From Thermoleophilaceae bacterium (GTDB taxonomy: Bacteria > Actinomycetota > Thermoleophilia > Solirubrobacterales > Thermoleophilaceae), in the NCBI GenBank assembly GCA_030447725.1, contig JAUJOQ010000004.1:62001-126000 (forward strand): a DNA stretch of 64,000 bases, given 5' to 3'. Of the stretch, positions 54,139 through 61,759 are shown piece by piece (position 1 is the first letter of the stretch; every line of letters begins with the position of its first letter). A program made the translations under genes and the position numbers. The notes under the pieces were generated by a model that saw nothing but the letters and a program-made list of their open reading frames with translations, ran no database searches and had not been told where the DNA came from.

Positions 54139-56571
54139 ATGCCGACCGCCCGCTACGACCCCCAGCAGATCGAGCCCCGGTGGCAGCGCGTATGGGCTGA
54201 GGAGCGCACCTGGGAGGTCGGCAACGAGCCGGACGAGCGGCCCAGCCACTACGTGCTCGAGATGCTGCCCTACCCGTCGGGCGAGCCCCACATAGGCCAT
54301 CTCAAGACCTACTCCGTCGGCGATGCGGTGGCTCACTTCCGTCGCCGCAACGGCTTCCGGGTCCTGCACCCGATGGGCTACGACGCCTTCGGGCTGAACG
54401 CCGAGAACCACGCGATCAAGACCGGCAGCCACCCGCGCGAGTCCACCGAGGCCTCGATCGAGGAGTTCCGCCGCCAGTTTCGCCGCTGGGGGGTGTCGAT
54501 CGACTGGTCCCGCGAGTTCGCTACGTGCGAGCCGTCCTACTACCGCTGGACCCAGTGGCTGTTCCTGCGGATGTTCGAGCGCGGCCTGGCCTACCGCAAG
54601 CAGGCGGCGGTCAACTGGTGTCCGAGGGACGCGACGGTGCTGGCCAACGAGCAGGTGATCGACGGCCGCTGCGAGCGCTGCGGGACGCTGGTCGAAGCGC
54701 GCAGCTTGGAGCAGTGGTTCTTTCGCATCACCGATTACGCCGACCGCCTGCTGGAGGACTTCCAGCGCGTCGAGTGGCCCTCCAACGTCGTGGCCATGCA
54801 GGAGAACTGGATCGGCCGCTCGGAGGGTGCCGAGGTCGTGTTCCGCAACGAGCGGCTGGACGCCGAGTACCCGGTGTTCACCACGCGTCCGGACACGCTG
54901 TTCGGCGCCACCTTCTTCGTCATGGCTCCGGAGCACCCTGACGTGCTGAGGCTGAGCGACTCGCCCGAGGTGGCCGAGTACGTGCGCCGCGCGCTCACCG
55001 AATCGGCCGAGGATCGCGGCGCGGAGGCGCGTGAGAAGACAGGGGTGGCCCTGGGCGCCACGGTGACCAACCCGGTCAACGGCGAGCAGATCCCGGTGTA
55101 CGTGGCCGACTACGTGCTGATGGAGTACGGCGCCGGCGCGATCATGGCGGTGCCCGCGCATGACACGCGCGACTTCGAGTTCGCGCAGGCGCACGGGCTC
55201 GAGATCCGCCGGGTGATCGAGGGTGGCGAGCAGCTGCCCTACACGGGCGACGGTCCGATGGTCTCGAGCGACCGCTTCGACGGCTTGAACAACCGCGAGG
55301 CGTTCGACCGGATCGTCGAATGGCTGGGATCGGAGGGCCTGGGCAGGCCTGCCGTCAACTACCGGCTGCGCGACTGGCTGCTCTCGCGCCAGCGCTACTG
55401 GGGCTGCCCCATCCCGATCGTGCACTGCGAGGAGTGCGGGCTGGTCGGCGTTCCAGACGATCTGCTTCCCGTCGAGCTGCCAGACATAGAGGACTATGCC
55501 CCGAAGGGCCGCTCCCCGCTCGCCGCCGCTGAGGACTGGGTCCGTACCGACTGCCCAGAGTGCGGCGGCCAAGCGCGCCGCGAGACCGACACGATGGACA
55601 CCTTCGTCGACTCCTCCTGGTACTTCTTGCGCTACACCGATGCGCACAATGACCGGGCGCCCTGGAGCCGCGACGCCGTGGAGGCGTGGATGCCCGTCGA
55701 CCAGTACATCGGCGGCGTCGAGCACGCGATCCTGCACCTGATGTACGCCCGCTTCTTCACGAAGGCGCTGGCGGACATGGACCTGCTCGAGGCCCAGGAG
55801 CCTTTCGCGCGCCTGTTCACGCAGGGGATGGTCACCCGTGACGGGGCCAAGATGTCGAAGTCCAAGGGCAACGTGGTGTCGCCGCGCGACTACGTCGAGC
55901 GCTACGGGGCGGACACCGCACGCTGTTACATCCTCTTCATCGGTCACCCGATCGACGGCGCCGACTGGTCCGACGAGGGCGTCGAGGGCGTGCACCGCTT
56001 CCTCTCGCGCCTGTACAGGGTGAGCGCCGAGGTGGCTGAGGCCACCGAGTCCTCCGAAGGGCCTTCGGGCGAGCCGACGGCGGTCCTGCGCAAGGCCCAT
56101 TGGGCGATCGACAAGGTCACGCGCGACCTCGGTGAGCGCTTTGCCACGCACACCTCGATCTCAGCCGTGATGGAGCTCGTCAACCAGGTCTACGCCGACC
56201 GCGACGAGCTGATGCGCACGCCCGAGGGCGCGTCCCAGCTGCGCTTCGCAGTGGCCACCGCGGCCTCGCTCGTATTCCCGTTCGCGCCTCACCTGGGCAG
56301 CGAGGCCTACGAGCGGCTCACCGGCAGGCGAGTGTGGGAGGAGGCCTGGCCCCAGGCCGACGCGGCACTGCTCGCAGCCGACGTGGTTCAGCTGATCGTG
56401 CAGCTCAACGGCAAGCTGATCGACCGGCTCGAGATGCCCGCCGACGCCGCCGGCGAGGAACAGGAGCGCATCGCGCGCGGGTCGGCGAAGCTGGCCGCGC
56501 GCCTGGACGGCAAGGAGATCGTGAAGGCGATCGTGGTGCCGGGCAAGCTCGTGAACTTCGTCGTACGGTGA
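54139..56571 (+). CDS. leuS: Leucyl-tRNA synthetase
   Basis: An 810-residue class I synthetase. The HIGH motif is YPSGEPHIGHLKTYSVGD near 47-60 and the KMSKS motif is GAKMSKSKGNVVSPRDY near 570. The editing domain includes TTRPDTLFGATFFVMAPEHP. Cys pairs at CERCG and CEECG/CPECGG form the zinc-binding inserts. The C-terminal domain ends VKAIVVPGKLVNFVVR. It charges tRNA-Leu. A TACCCT box (54123-54128) lies 10 nt before ATG 54139. The stop overlaps the next gene by GTGA. Confidence 0.96.
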   Translation: MPTARYDPQQIEPRWQRVWAEERTWEVGNEPDERPSHYVLEMLPYPSGEPHIGHLKTYSVGDAVAHFRRRNGFRVLHPMGYDAFGLNAENHAIKTGSHPRESTEASIEEFRRQFRRWGVSIDWSREFATCEPSYYRWTQWLFLRMFERGLAYRKQAAVNWCPRDATVLANEQVIDGRCERCGTLVEARSLEQWFFRITDYADRLLEDFQRVEWPSNVVAMQENWIGRSEGAEVVFRNERLDAEYPVFTTRPDTLFGATFFVMAPEHPDVLRLSDSPEVAEYVRRALTESAEDRGAEAREKTGVALGATVTNPVNGEQIPVYVADYVLMEYGAGAIMAVPAHDTRDFEFAQAHGLEIRRVIEGGEQLPYTGDGPMVSSDRFDGLNNREAFDRIVEWLGSEGLGRPAVNYRLRDWLLSRQRYWGCPIPIVHCEECGLVGVPDDLLPVELPDIEDYAPKGRSPLAAAEDWVRTDCPECGGQARRETDTMDTFVDSSWYFLRYTDAHNDRAPWSRDAVEAWMPVDQYIGGVEHAILHLMYARFFTKALADMDLLEAQEPFARLFTQGMVTRDGAKMSKSKGNVVSPRDYVERYGADTARCYILFIGHPIDGADWSDEGVEGVHRFLSRLYRVSAEVAEATESSEGPSGEPTAVLRKAHWAIDKVTRDLGERFATHTSISAVMELVNQVYADRDELMRTPEGASQLRFAVATAASLVFPFAPHLGSEAYERLTGRRVWEEAWPQADAALLAADVVQLIVQLNGKLIDRLEMPADAAGEEQERIARGSAKLAARLDGKEIVKAIVVPGKLVNFVVR

Positions 56572-57041
56572 GCCCGCCGCACGTGGCAGTCGTCGGCCCT
56601 TCGCGCGGCGAGCCACCCCAGCTCGATGCCGCCGAAGCGGTGGGGCGTGCCCTCGCCGAGCGTGGAGCGGTGGTCGTATGCGGCGGACTCGGCGGGGCGA
56701 TGGAGGCCGCCTGCCGCGGCGCGAAGTCCGCCGGCGGCACCACCGTCGGCATTCTGCCCGGCCCCGACCGCAGCGCCGCCAACGAGTTCGTGGACTTTGC
56801 CGTGGCCACGAGCCTCGGCGAAGCGCGCAACGCCGTCATCGTCCGCACAGCGGATGTCGTGATCGCAGTCGGCGGCGCCTACGGCACCCTCTCGGAGATC
56901 GCGCTGGCGCTGGCGGCGGGCAAGAGGGTGATCGGGCTGGGCACCTGGACGCTCGCGACCGCCCAGGGGCCCGACGAGGCGATCGAGCGGGCGGCCTCAC
57001 CGCAGGAAGCGGTGGAGCGAGCACTGAGCGCGCCGATCTAG
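56568..57041 (+). CDS. LOG-like (TIGR00725-type) nucleotide-binding protein
   Basis: A 157-residue Rossmann-like protein of the family related to lysine-decarboxylase-like LOG proteins: VVCGGLGGAMEAACRGAKSA, then GTTVGILPGPDRSAANEFVD and the motif VIAVGGAYGTLSEIALAL, a variant of PGGxGTxxE with Ala-Tyr in place of the usual residues. LOG proteins cleave nucleoside monophosphates, but this subfamily's activity is not established. GTG 56568 overlaps the leuS stop. Confidence 0.82.
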   Translation: MSPPHVAVVGPSRGEPPQLDAAEAVGRALAERGAVVVCGGLGGAMEAACRGAKSAGGTTVGILPGPDRSAANEFVDFAVATSLGEARNAVIVRTADVVIAVGGAYGTLSEIALALAAGKRVIGLGTWTLATAQGPDEAIERAASPQEAVERALSAPI

Positions 57042-57043
57042 CC

Positions 57044-57232
57044 CTGCGCACGCTGCTCGCTCGACACGCTTCGGGTGCGGCCGCACCCCTCGAGCAGCTA
57101 ACGTCCCGCGTCGGTGAACTCGTCAACATCGAGGCGCTCTACAGCGACCATGACAAGCAGCTGGTTCTCGTCGTAAACGACCATGAGGCGGCACAGTCGG
57201 TGAGCGACGCCTGGACGAAGGAGTGGGCATGA
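57044..57232 (+). CDS. Small hypothetical protein between the LOG-like and OsmC genes
   Basis: This frame encodes about 62 residues, including EQLTSRVGELVNIEALYSDH and DKQLVLVVNDHEAAQSVSDA, and ends in a TGA that overlaps the OsmC ATG (ATGA), which suggests it is really translated. No ATG, GTG or TTG occurs in frame near its beginning; CTG 57044, 2 nt after the previous stop, is the best candidate. The composition looks protein-like (acidic/hydrophobic alternation), but I do not recognise it. Confidence 0.45.
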   Translation: MRTLLARHASGAAAPLEQLTSRVGELVNIEALYSDHDKQLVLVVNDHEAAQSVSDAWTKEWA

Positions 57233-57714
57233 CGGCGCGCCCGCCCGCGATGACCCACATCCACGAGTACCGCTCGCGGCTGAAGTGGCAGGGCTCGACC
57301 GCGCAGGGTTGGGAGCACTACGACCGCACGCACCGTGTCGAGGTGCCGCCCGCCGCGGCGGAACTCGTGCTGAGCAGCGACGCGGCGTTCAGAGGCGATC
57401 CGCGGCTGCTAAATCCCGAGCAGCTGCTGGTGGTCGCCGCCAGCTCGTGCCAGATGCTTGCATTCCTGGCCATCGCGGCGCGCTCGCGCGTCGACGTGCT
57501 GTCCTACGAGGACCAAGCGGAGGCAGTCATGCCCGAGGACGCGGAGCCGATGAGGATCACCCGCATCGAGCTGCGGCCGCGGATCGTCGTCGCCGAGGGG
57601 GCCGACATCGAGCGCGTGCGGCGGATCGCCGACAAGGCGCACGACCAGTGCTACATCGCCAACACGCTGAACGCCGAGGTGGCCGTCGAGCCGACGATCG
57701 AGCACGCCGGCTAG
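57229..57714 (+). CDS. OsmC/Ohr-family protein (peroxide-detoxifying type)
   Basis: A 161-residue OsmC-fold protein. The two redox Cys are in VAASSCQMLAFLAIAARS near 77 and in KAHDQCYIANTL near 142, the spacing seen in OsmC/Ohr thiol peroxidases, which reduce organic hydroperoxides. The start is ATG 57229, overlapping the upstream small frame; GTG 57223 and ATG 57250 are alternatives. It faces the MerR gene convergently. Confidence 0.85.
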   Translation: MTARPPAMTHIHEYRSRLKWQGSTAQGWEHYDRTHRVEVPPAAAELVLSSDAAFRGDPRLLNPEQLLVVAASSCQMLAFLAIAARSRVDVLSYEDQAEAVMPEDAEPMRITRIELRPRIVVAEGADIERVRRIADKAHDQCYIANTLNAEVAVEPTIEHAG

Positions 57715-57755
57715 CGACCCGAGGTCGAGCGGGCGTGGCCGTGCCCGACCTGCGG

Positions 57756-58142
57756 CTAGGGCGAGGCGCAGACGGGGTCGAGGAAGAGCCCGCACTCGGT
57801 CAGCTCGGCACACTCACAGCCGCTGGCGATGCGCAGCCAGCGGTGACGAGCCTGCAGGTCGGCGATGTCTGCGGCGACCTCGCCGGCCTTCGTCGTGGCC
57901 AGCCGAGCCAGCGTCGACGACGCCCTGGAGCCTTCGGCGAGCAGCTCCCGGATCTCGGCCAGGGAGAACCCAGCTGCCTTCGCGACGTCGATCACACGCA
58001 TGGTCGCTACAGCGCTCTCCGGAAAGTCACGCCGCCCTCCGACCCTGTCCACCTCGCCCAGGAGGCCCACTGCCTCGTAGTAGCGGATAGCGGATTGGCT
58101 GCGGCCCGACGCTTTGGCGAACTGTCCGATCCTCACTGTCAT
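57756..58142 (-). CDS. MerR-family regulator with a C-terminal Cys cluster
   Basis: A 128-residue MerR protein. The winged helix is VRIGQFAKASGRSQSAIRYY, then EAVGLLGEVDRVGGRRDFPE, and a long dimerisation helix follows. The C terminus has four Cys (CECAELTECGLFLDPVC) that could bind a metal or an iron-sulfur cluster. It starts at ATG 58142 and is divergent from a small Cys-containing gene. A dyad resembling a MerR/SoxR operator lies just upstream, so autoregulation and control of the partner are likely. Confidence 0.87.
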   Translation of the reverse strand: MTVRIGQFAKASGRSQSAIRYYEAVGLLGEVDRVGGRRDFPESAVATMRVIDVAKAAGFSLAEIRELLAEGSRASSTLARLATTKAGEVAADIADLQARHRWLRIASGCECAELTECGLFLDPVCASP

Positions 58143-58150
58143 CTCCTGGA

Positions 58151-58168
58151 CCTCAACCCGACTTGAGC
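58151..58168. promoter_or_regulatory. Candidate MerR-family operator (sox-box-like dyad)
   Basis: CCTCAACCCGACTTGAGC has the arms CCTCAA and (C)TTGAG around a 5-bp centre, matching the arms and spacing of the SoxR-type box CCTCAAgttaaCTTGAGG. It sits in the 69 bp between the MerR ATG and the divergent gene, 8 bp from the MerR start. Confidence 0.55.
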
Positions 58169-58211
58169 ACGCACCATGATCGAACACGAACGGCACGCAA
58201 GGGGGCAACGA

Positions 58212-58523
58212 ATGAAGAGCGTAGACGACGATCAGCCGGCCGCATGCACGCTGGAGGGCGGCGACCAGATCACTAGGCGCGAACGCTGGGTGAGGCTGAC
58301 CGAGCAGGCGCTGCTTGCAAAAACGGCCACCGAGCACGGCGCTCAACTGCGCTTCCGAGGCGGCGACGCGGTCCTCGCCGAGCTCACCGAGCTCGCCGCC
58401 CTGGAAAGGGAATGCTGCGCCTTCGCGCGATGGAACGTGGACGAGCTCGACGGCGAGATTCGCCTCCAAGTCGAGACCGAGCCGGCCAAAGCGCCAGCGG
58501 TGTGGGCGCTGCTCGACGGCTAG
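58212..58523 (+). CDS. Small conserved protein, partner of the MerR regulator
   Basis: A 103-residue protein: ACTLEGGDQITRRERWVRLT, LRFRGGDAVLAELTELAALE, then a Cys pair in RECCAFARWNVDEL. Small proteins with an ALERECCxF motif beside Cys-rich MerR regulators occur, as I recall, in other bacteria, often near metal-resistance genes, but I cannot name a function. ATG 58212 follows a GGGGG stretch; ATG 58176 is possible. Co-regulation through the dyad at 58151-58168 is likely. Confidence 0.65.
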   Translation: MKSVDDDQPAACTLEGGDQITRRERWVRLTEQALLAKTATEHGAQLRFRGGDAVLAELTELAALERECCAFARWNVDELDGEIRLQVETEPAKAPAVWALLDG

Positions 58524-58590
58524 GTGCTACGCGCGCGAGACGTTGATCGGGAAGCCGCCCAACCGCTGCCCGGTCATAGACTCGAACGCC

Positions 58591-59007
58591 GTGCCCCTCG
58601 ACCAGGCCGACGCGCCCTACCTCGACGCTCTCACCGTCTACGCCGGCCGCGATCCCGCCCAGGGGCGGCGGCTGATCGCCGCCCTGCGCGACGCGCTCGA
58701 CTCGATGGGCGACCGCGGCGACCGTACGCGCGAGAGCTCTGGGCCGGCGCCTCCGTGGGGCGATCTCGTCATGGCCCCCCGCGAGGCGTTCCTCGTCCGC
58801 CACGACGTGGTCGCCGCGGTCGACGCGGTGGGCCGTATCGCCGGCGAGTCGCTCGCCACCTACCCGCCCCGCGTCCCCAACGTGTTGCCCGGCGAACGCC
58901 TGTCGACCGAGACGCTCGACTACATCCGCACCGCCCTCGACCACCGCGGAAGCCTGCGCGGCGCGAGCAACCGCAGGCTCACCACGATCGGGGCCGTGGC
59001 CGAATGA
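58591..59007 (+). CDS. Orn/Lys/Arg decarboxylase reduced to its ends (catalytic core absent)
   Basis: A 138-residue frame. Its first 20 residues (PLDQADAPYLDALTVYAGRD) resemble the extreme N terminus of biosynthetic-type arginine/lysine decarboxylases. Residues from about 68 (MAPREAFLVRHDVVAAVDAV, YPPRVPNVLPGERLSTETL) match the C-terminal domain of the same enzymes. The roughly 340-residue PLP-binding part that should lie between them is missing, yet the frame is intact. The GTG start is preceded by TAGACT (58577-58582) 8 nt upstream. It overlaps the next gene by ATGA. It cannot be an active decarboxylase; it may be a remnant or a repurposed small protein. Confidence 0.75.
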   Translation: MPLDQADAPYLDALTVYAGRDPAQGRRLIAALRDALDSMGDRGDRTRESSGPAPPWGDLVMAPREAFLVRHDVVAAVDAVGRIAGESLATYPPRVPNVLPGERLSTETLDYIRTALDHRGSLRGASNRRLTTIGAVAE

Positions 59008-59876
59008 GCCCCTGGGGCATCGAGGACGAGACGGCTCCGCTGGCCGACGTGCTGGTGGGCCCGCCCGAGCACTTCGAGTGGCTGCCCACGAGCGCCATTT
59101 CCAAGGCCGCCATCGCCAGCGGGCGCAAGCTCACGCGCGAGGACGCGCTCGCCGCGCACGCCGAGATGGTGGCCGCCTACGAGGACGCCGGGGTCCGCGT
59201 GCACCGCCTCCAGCCCGACCCCGCCCTCAGGAATCAGGTGTTCTCGCGCGACTCGAGCATCTGGGGCCCCGACGGGCCGATCGTCACCCAGCCGGCGCAG
59301 TGGTGGCGGCGGGGGGAGTACGCGCCGGTGCTGCGCTTCTACGGAGCAGCGGGGATCGCGGTCGCTGAGATGGTGAGCGCCGCCTCTTTCGAGGGCGGCG
59401 ACGTCGTGCTTCCGATGCCGCGGTGCGCGCTGATCGGCCACTGCGAGGAGCGCACCCAGGCGCCGGCGGCGCGTCAGGTGGCCGGTTGGCTCGAGCAGCG
59501 CGGGTGGACGGTGCGCCTGCAGCCCTTCGATCCTCACTTCGTGCACATCGACGTGATCGTGTGCATGGCCGCGCCGGGCCTCGCGGTGGTGTGCAAGGAG
59601 GCTGCGCCGCCCGGACTGGTCGAGTGGCTCGAGGGCCTCGGCGTCGAGCTGCTCACGGTGACCTACGCCGAGTTGATGCAGCTCGGCGCCAACGTGATGT
59701 CGCTCGGTCAGGACCGTGTTCTTTCCACCACCGGGGCCGATGCCCTCAATCAGCGTCTGCGGGCGCTGGGGCTCACCGTCTACGACCCGGACCTGTGGCC
59801 GTTCACGATGGGCGGTGGCGGGCCACACTGCCTGGCCCAGCCGCTGCGCCGCGAGGCGGCCGGGGCGGGGCGCTGA
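59004..59876 (+). CDS. Arginine deiminase/dimethylarginine dimethylaminohydrolase-like enzyme
   Basis: A 290-residue pentein-fold enzyme. Visible elements are QVFSRDSSIWGP near the N terminus, SFEGGDVVLPMPRCALIG (acidic substrate-binding motif), the catalytic His in HFVHIDVIVCMA, and the nucleophile Cys in FTMGGGGPHCLAQPLRRE near the C terminus. Members hydrolyse guanidino groups of arginine, methylarginine or agmatine, or act as amidinotransferases. It lies between two broken genes for decarboxylation and carbamoyl/amide hydrolysis, so it was probably one step of an arginine or agmatine route. Confidence 0.87.
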   Translation: MSPWGIEDETAPLADVLVGPPEHFEWLPTSAISKAAIASGRKLTREDALAAHAEMVAAYEDAGVRVHRLQPDPALRNQVFSRDSSIWGPDGPIVTQPAQWWRRGEYAPVLRFYGAAGIAVAEMVSAASFEGGDVVLPMPRCALIGHCEERTQAPAARQVAGWLEQRGWTVRLQPFDPHFVHIDVIVCMAAPGLAVVCKEAAPPGLVEWLEGLGVELLTVTYAELMQLGANVMSLGQDRVLSTTGADALNQRLRALGLTVYDPDLWPFTMGGGGPHCLAQPLRREAAGAGR

Positions 59877-59879
59877 TCC

Positions 59880-60634
59880 GTGGATCCGCGCCGGGCGATC
59901 GCCCACCTGCGCGCGCTCGACCATCTCACCGGCGGACCCGGCAGGGCGCGGCGGGTGTGCTGGACGCCGGAGTGGGAGTCCGCCCGCGAGTTCCTGATGG
60001 GCGTGCTCGCCGAGCTGCCAGGAGTGGAGACCGAGCGCTCGTCTTCGAGGGCCGCACGGCGCACGCGGGGTCCACGCCGATGGACCGCCGCAGCGACGCC
60101 GTGGTGGCGGCGGCCCTCGTGGTCACAGGTCTCCAGGAGATCGGCGTCCGCGGCGCTGGGGTCTGCACCGCCGGCCGGCTCGACCTCGACCCCGGAATCG
60201 TGACCGCCGTCCCGGGCCGCGCGGAGCTGCTGGTCGACCAGCGTCACCTCGACGCGGGCGCCCTGGCCACGATGCCCGCCGACGCCCGCTCGCTGTGGTC
60301 GAGCGCCGCAGCGGGGGAGGGGTGCACCGTCGAGTCCCACACGCTTTGGCGGATCGCTCCGACGCCATTCGACGAGCGCCTGGTGGAGGCGGGCCGGCGG
60401 GCCTGCCTCGAGGTCGCCGGCTCCGACCGGACGCTGGCCAGCGGCGCGCTGCACGACGCCGCCCAGATGGCTCCGCGCATGCCGTCGGTGATGACGTTCA
60501 GCTCGTCCTCGGGCGGTGTCAGCCACGCCGTGGAGGAGAACACGCCCGAGGCTGATCTCGAGCTTGCGCTCGAGGCGTTCGGGCTGTTGGCGCGCCGGGT
60601 GATAGCGGACGGCGTCGGGGCCGGGTCTCCATGA
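59880..60634 (+). pseudogene. M20 amidase/N-carbamoyl-amino-acid hydrolase, internally deleted and frameshifted
   Basis: GTG 59880 begins a typical M20 hydantoinase/carbamoylase N terminus (ALDHLTGGPGRARRVCWTPE, then FLMGVLAELPGVETER). At about 60035 it jumps, in another frame, to the dimerisation domain (LVFEGRTAHAGSTPMDRRSD) and runs on to the normal C terminus (LASGALHDAAQMAPRMPSVM, SGGVSHAVEENTPEADL), ending at 60634. About 150 residues containing the metal ligands (GSHxDSVP, EExG and HIEQG regions) are missing. The lesion is one deletion that also shifted the frame. The 3' end still overlaps the acylphosphatase start by ATGA. Confidence 0.82.
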
Positions 60635-60897
60635 GAAGGGTCCGGGTGCGTGCTTCGGGACGCGTGCAGGGCGTGTTCTTTCGCGACTCGGTACGGCGCG
60701 AGGCGGGGCGTCTCGAAGTGGCCGGCTGGGTTCGCAACTGCCCCGACGGAACGGTCGAGGCGGTGTTCGAGGGCGCCTCGGGTGCCGTCGATGAGCTGAT
60801 CGAGCTCTGTCGCGGGGGGCCGGGCCAAGCCGACATCGATCGGGTCGAGGTCGTGGATGAGGATCCCGAGGGGGTCGAAGGCTTCCGGGTGCGCTGA
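60631..60897 (+). CDS. acyP: Acylphosphatase
   Basis: An 88-residue acylphosphatase. The phosphate-binding loop with the catalytic Arg is GRVQGVFFRDSVRREAGRL and the catalytic Asn is in GWVRNCPDGTVEAVFEG. It hydrolyses acyl phosphates such as carbamoyl phosphate or 1,3-bisphosphoglycerate. It follows the M20 remnant with an ATGA overlap, so it was once cotranscribed with it and may now depend on read-through or its own promoter. Confidence 0.93.
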   Translation: MRRVRVRASGRVQGVFFRDSVRREAGRLEVAGWVRNCPDGTVEAVFEGASGAVDELIELCRGGPGQADIDRVEVVDEDPEGVEGFRVR

Positions 60898-60947
60898 GGG
60901 CGCCGCCGCGTCGGGTTTTTGGGGGGCGAGTGGGGGGTCACTACAAA

Positions 60948-60966
60948 GCGTCCCTCCTCGGGACGC
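60948..60966. terminator. Stem-loop after the acylphosphatase gene
   Basis: GCGTCCC (60948-60954) and GGGACGC (60960-60966) form a perfect 7-bp stem with a 5-nt loop, 50 bp past the acylphosphatase stop. No T run follows, so a factor-independent terminator is uncertain. The rest of the 204-bp gap before comEA has several GTCAC-like words but no gene. Confidence 0.4.
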
Positions 60967-61101
60967 AACGTAGCGACCCCGTGTCACAGACGCTTCAAAT
61001 TGGCCGCCGCCTCGGCCCAGTGACCGATTCTTCACCTGTCACGACCTCAATCGTCACCATTCGCACCCTCTCGCAACCGTCGCCCACCTAGCTTCGTCCG
61101 T

Positions 61102-61749
61102 GTGCCCGAGCGCTCGAAATGGCAGCTAGTCGCGTGGGGCGTTGCAGCCGTCCTGCTGGTGCTCGCGGCCGTGCGCATGGTCGGTCCGGGCGGCGGTGAG
61201 CCCCCGGTCCCGGTTCGGATAGACGGAGCCGCGACCGGAGGCGCAGCGGCCGGCGGGCCCGGAGGATCAGCGTCCGGTCGCGGGGCGAGGGCCAACGTGG
61301 CCGGCGGCCTCTACGTCCACGTGGCCGGCGAAGTGCGCCATCCGGGGCTCTTCCGGGTCGCCGAGGGCTCCCGCGCGGCCGCGGCGATCCACCTGGCCGG
61401 CGGCCCGACCGACCGAGCGGAGCTGGCGGCGGTCAACCTCGCACAGCGCCTCGAGGACGGCCAGCAGGTGATCGTTCCCCGTCGCGGTCCGCCGGGGACA
61501 GCCGGTGCGGTCGCCGTGCCCGGCACGGCGAGCGGAGTCCCGGGCGCGGCCGGCGCGGCGCCGGTGAGCCTCACTACGGCGACGATCGAGCAGCTCGAAC
61601 AGCTGGACGGGATCGGCCCCACGCTGGCCCAGCGGATCATCGAGTTCCGTGACGAGAACGGCGGCTTCCGCTCGCTCGGGCAGCTTCAGGAGGTGGAGGG
61701 CATCGGCGAAAAGCGCTTCGCGTCGCTGCAAGAGGCGGTGAGGCCATGA
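61102..61749 (+). CDS. comEA: Competence protein ComEA (DNA receptor)
   Basis: A 215-residue protein with one N-terminal membrane helix (about 10-25), a Gly/Ala-rich linker, an SLBB domain (LYVHVAGEVRHPGLFRVAEG) and a C-terminal helix-hairpin-helix DNA-binding domain (LTTATIEQLEQLDGIGPTLA, then GFRSLGQLQEVEGIGEKRF). It binds incoming DNA on the outer face of the membrane. The GTG start has a TAGCTT box (61089-61094) 7 nt upstream. comEC starts 10 bp after it. Confidence 0.92.
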   Translation: MPERSKWQLVAWGVAAVLLVLAAVRMVGPGGGEPPVPVRIDGAATGGAAAGGPGGSASGRGARANVAGGLYVHVAGEVRHPGLFRVAEGSRAAAAIHLAGGPTDRAELAAVNLAQRLEDGQQVIVPRRGPPGTAGAVAVPGTASGVPGAAGAAPVSLTTATIEQLEQLDGIGPTLAQRIIEFRDENGGFRSLGQLQEVEGIGEKRFASLQEAVRP

Positions 61750-61759
61750 TCGCGGCCCC

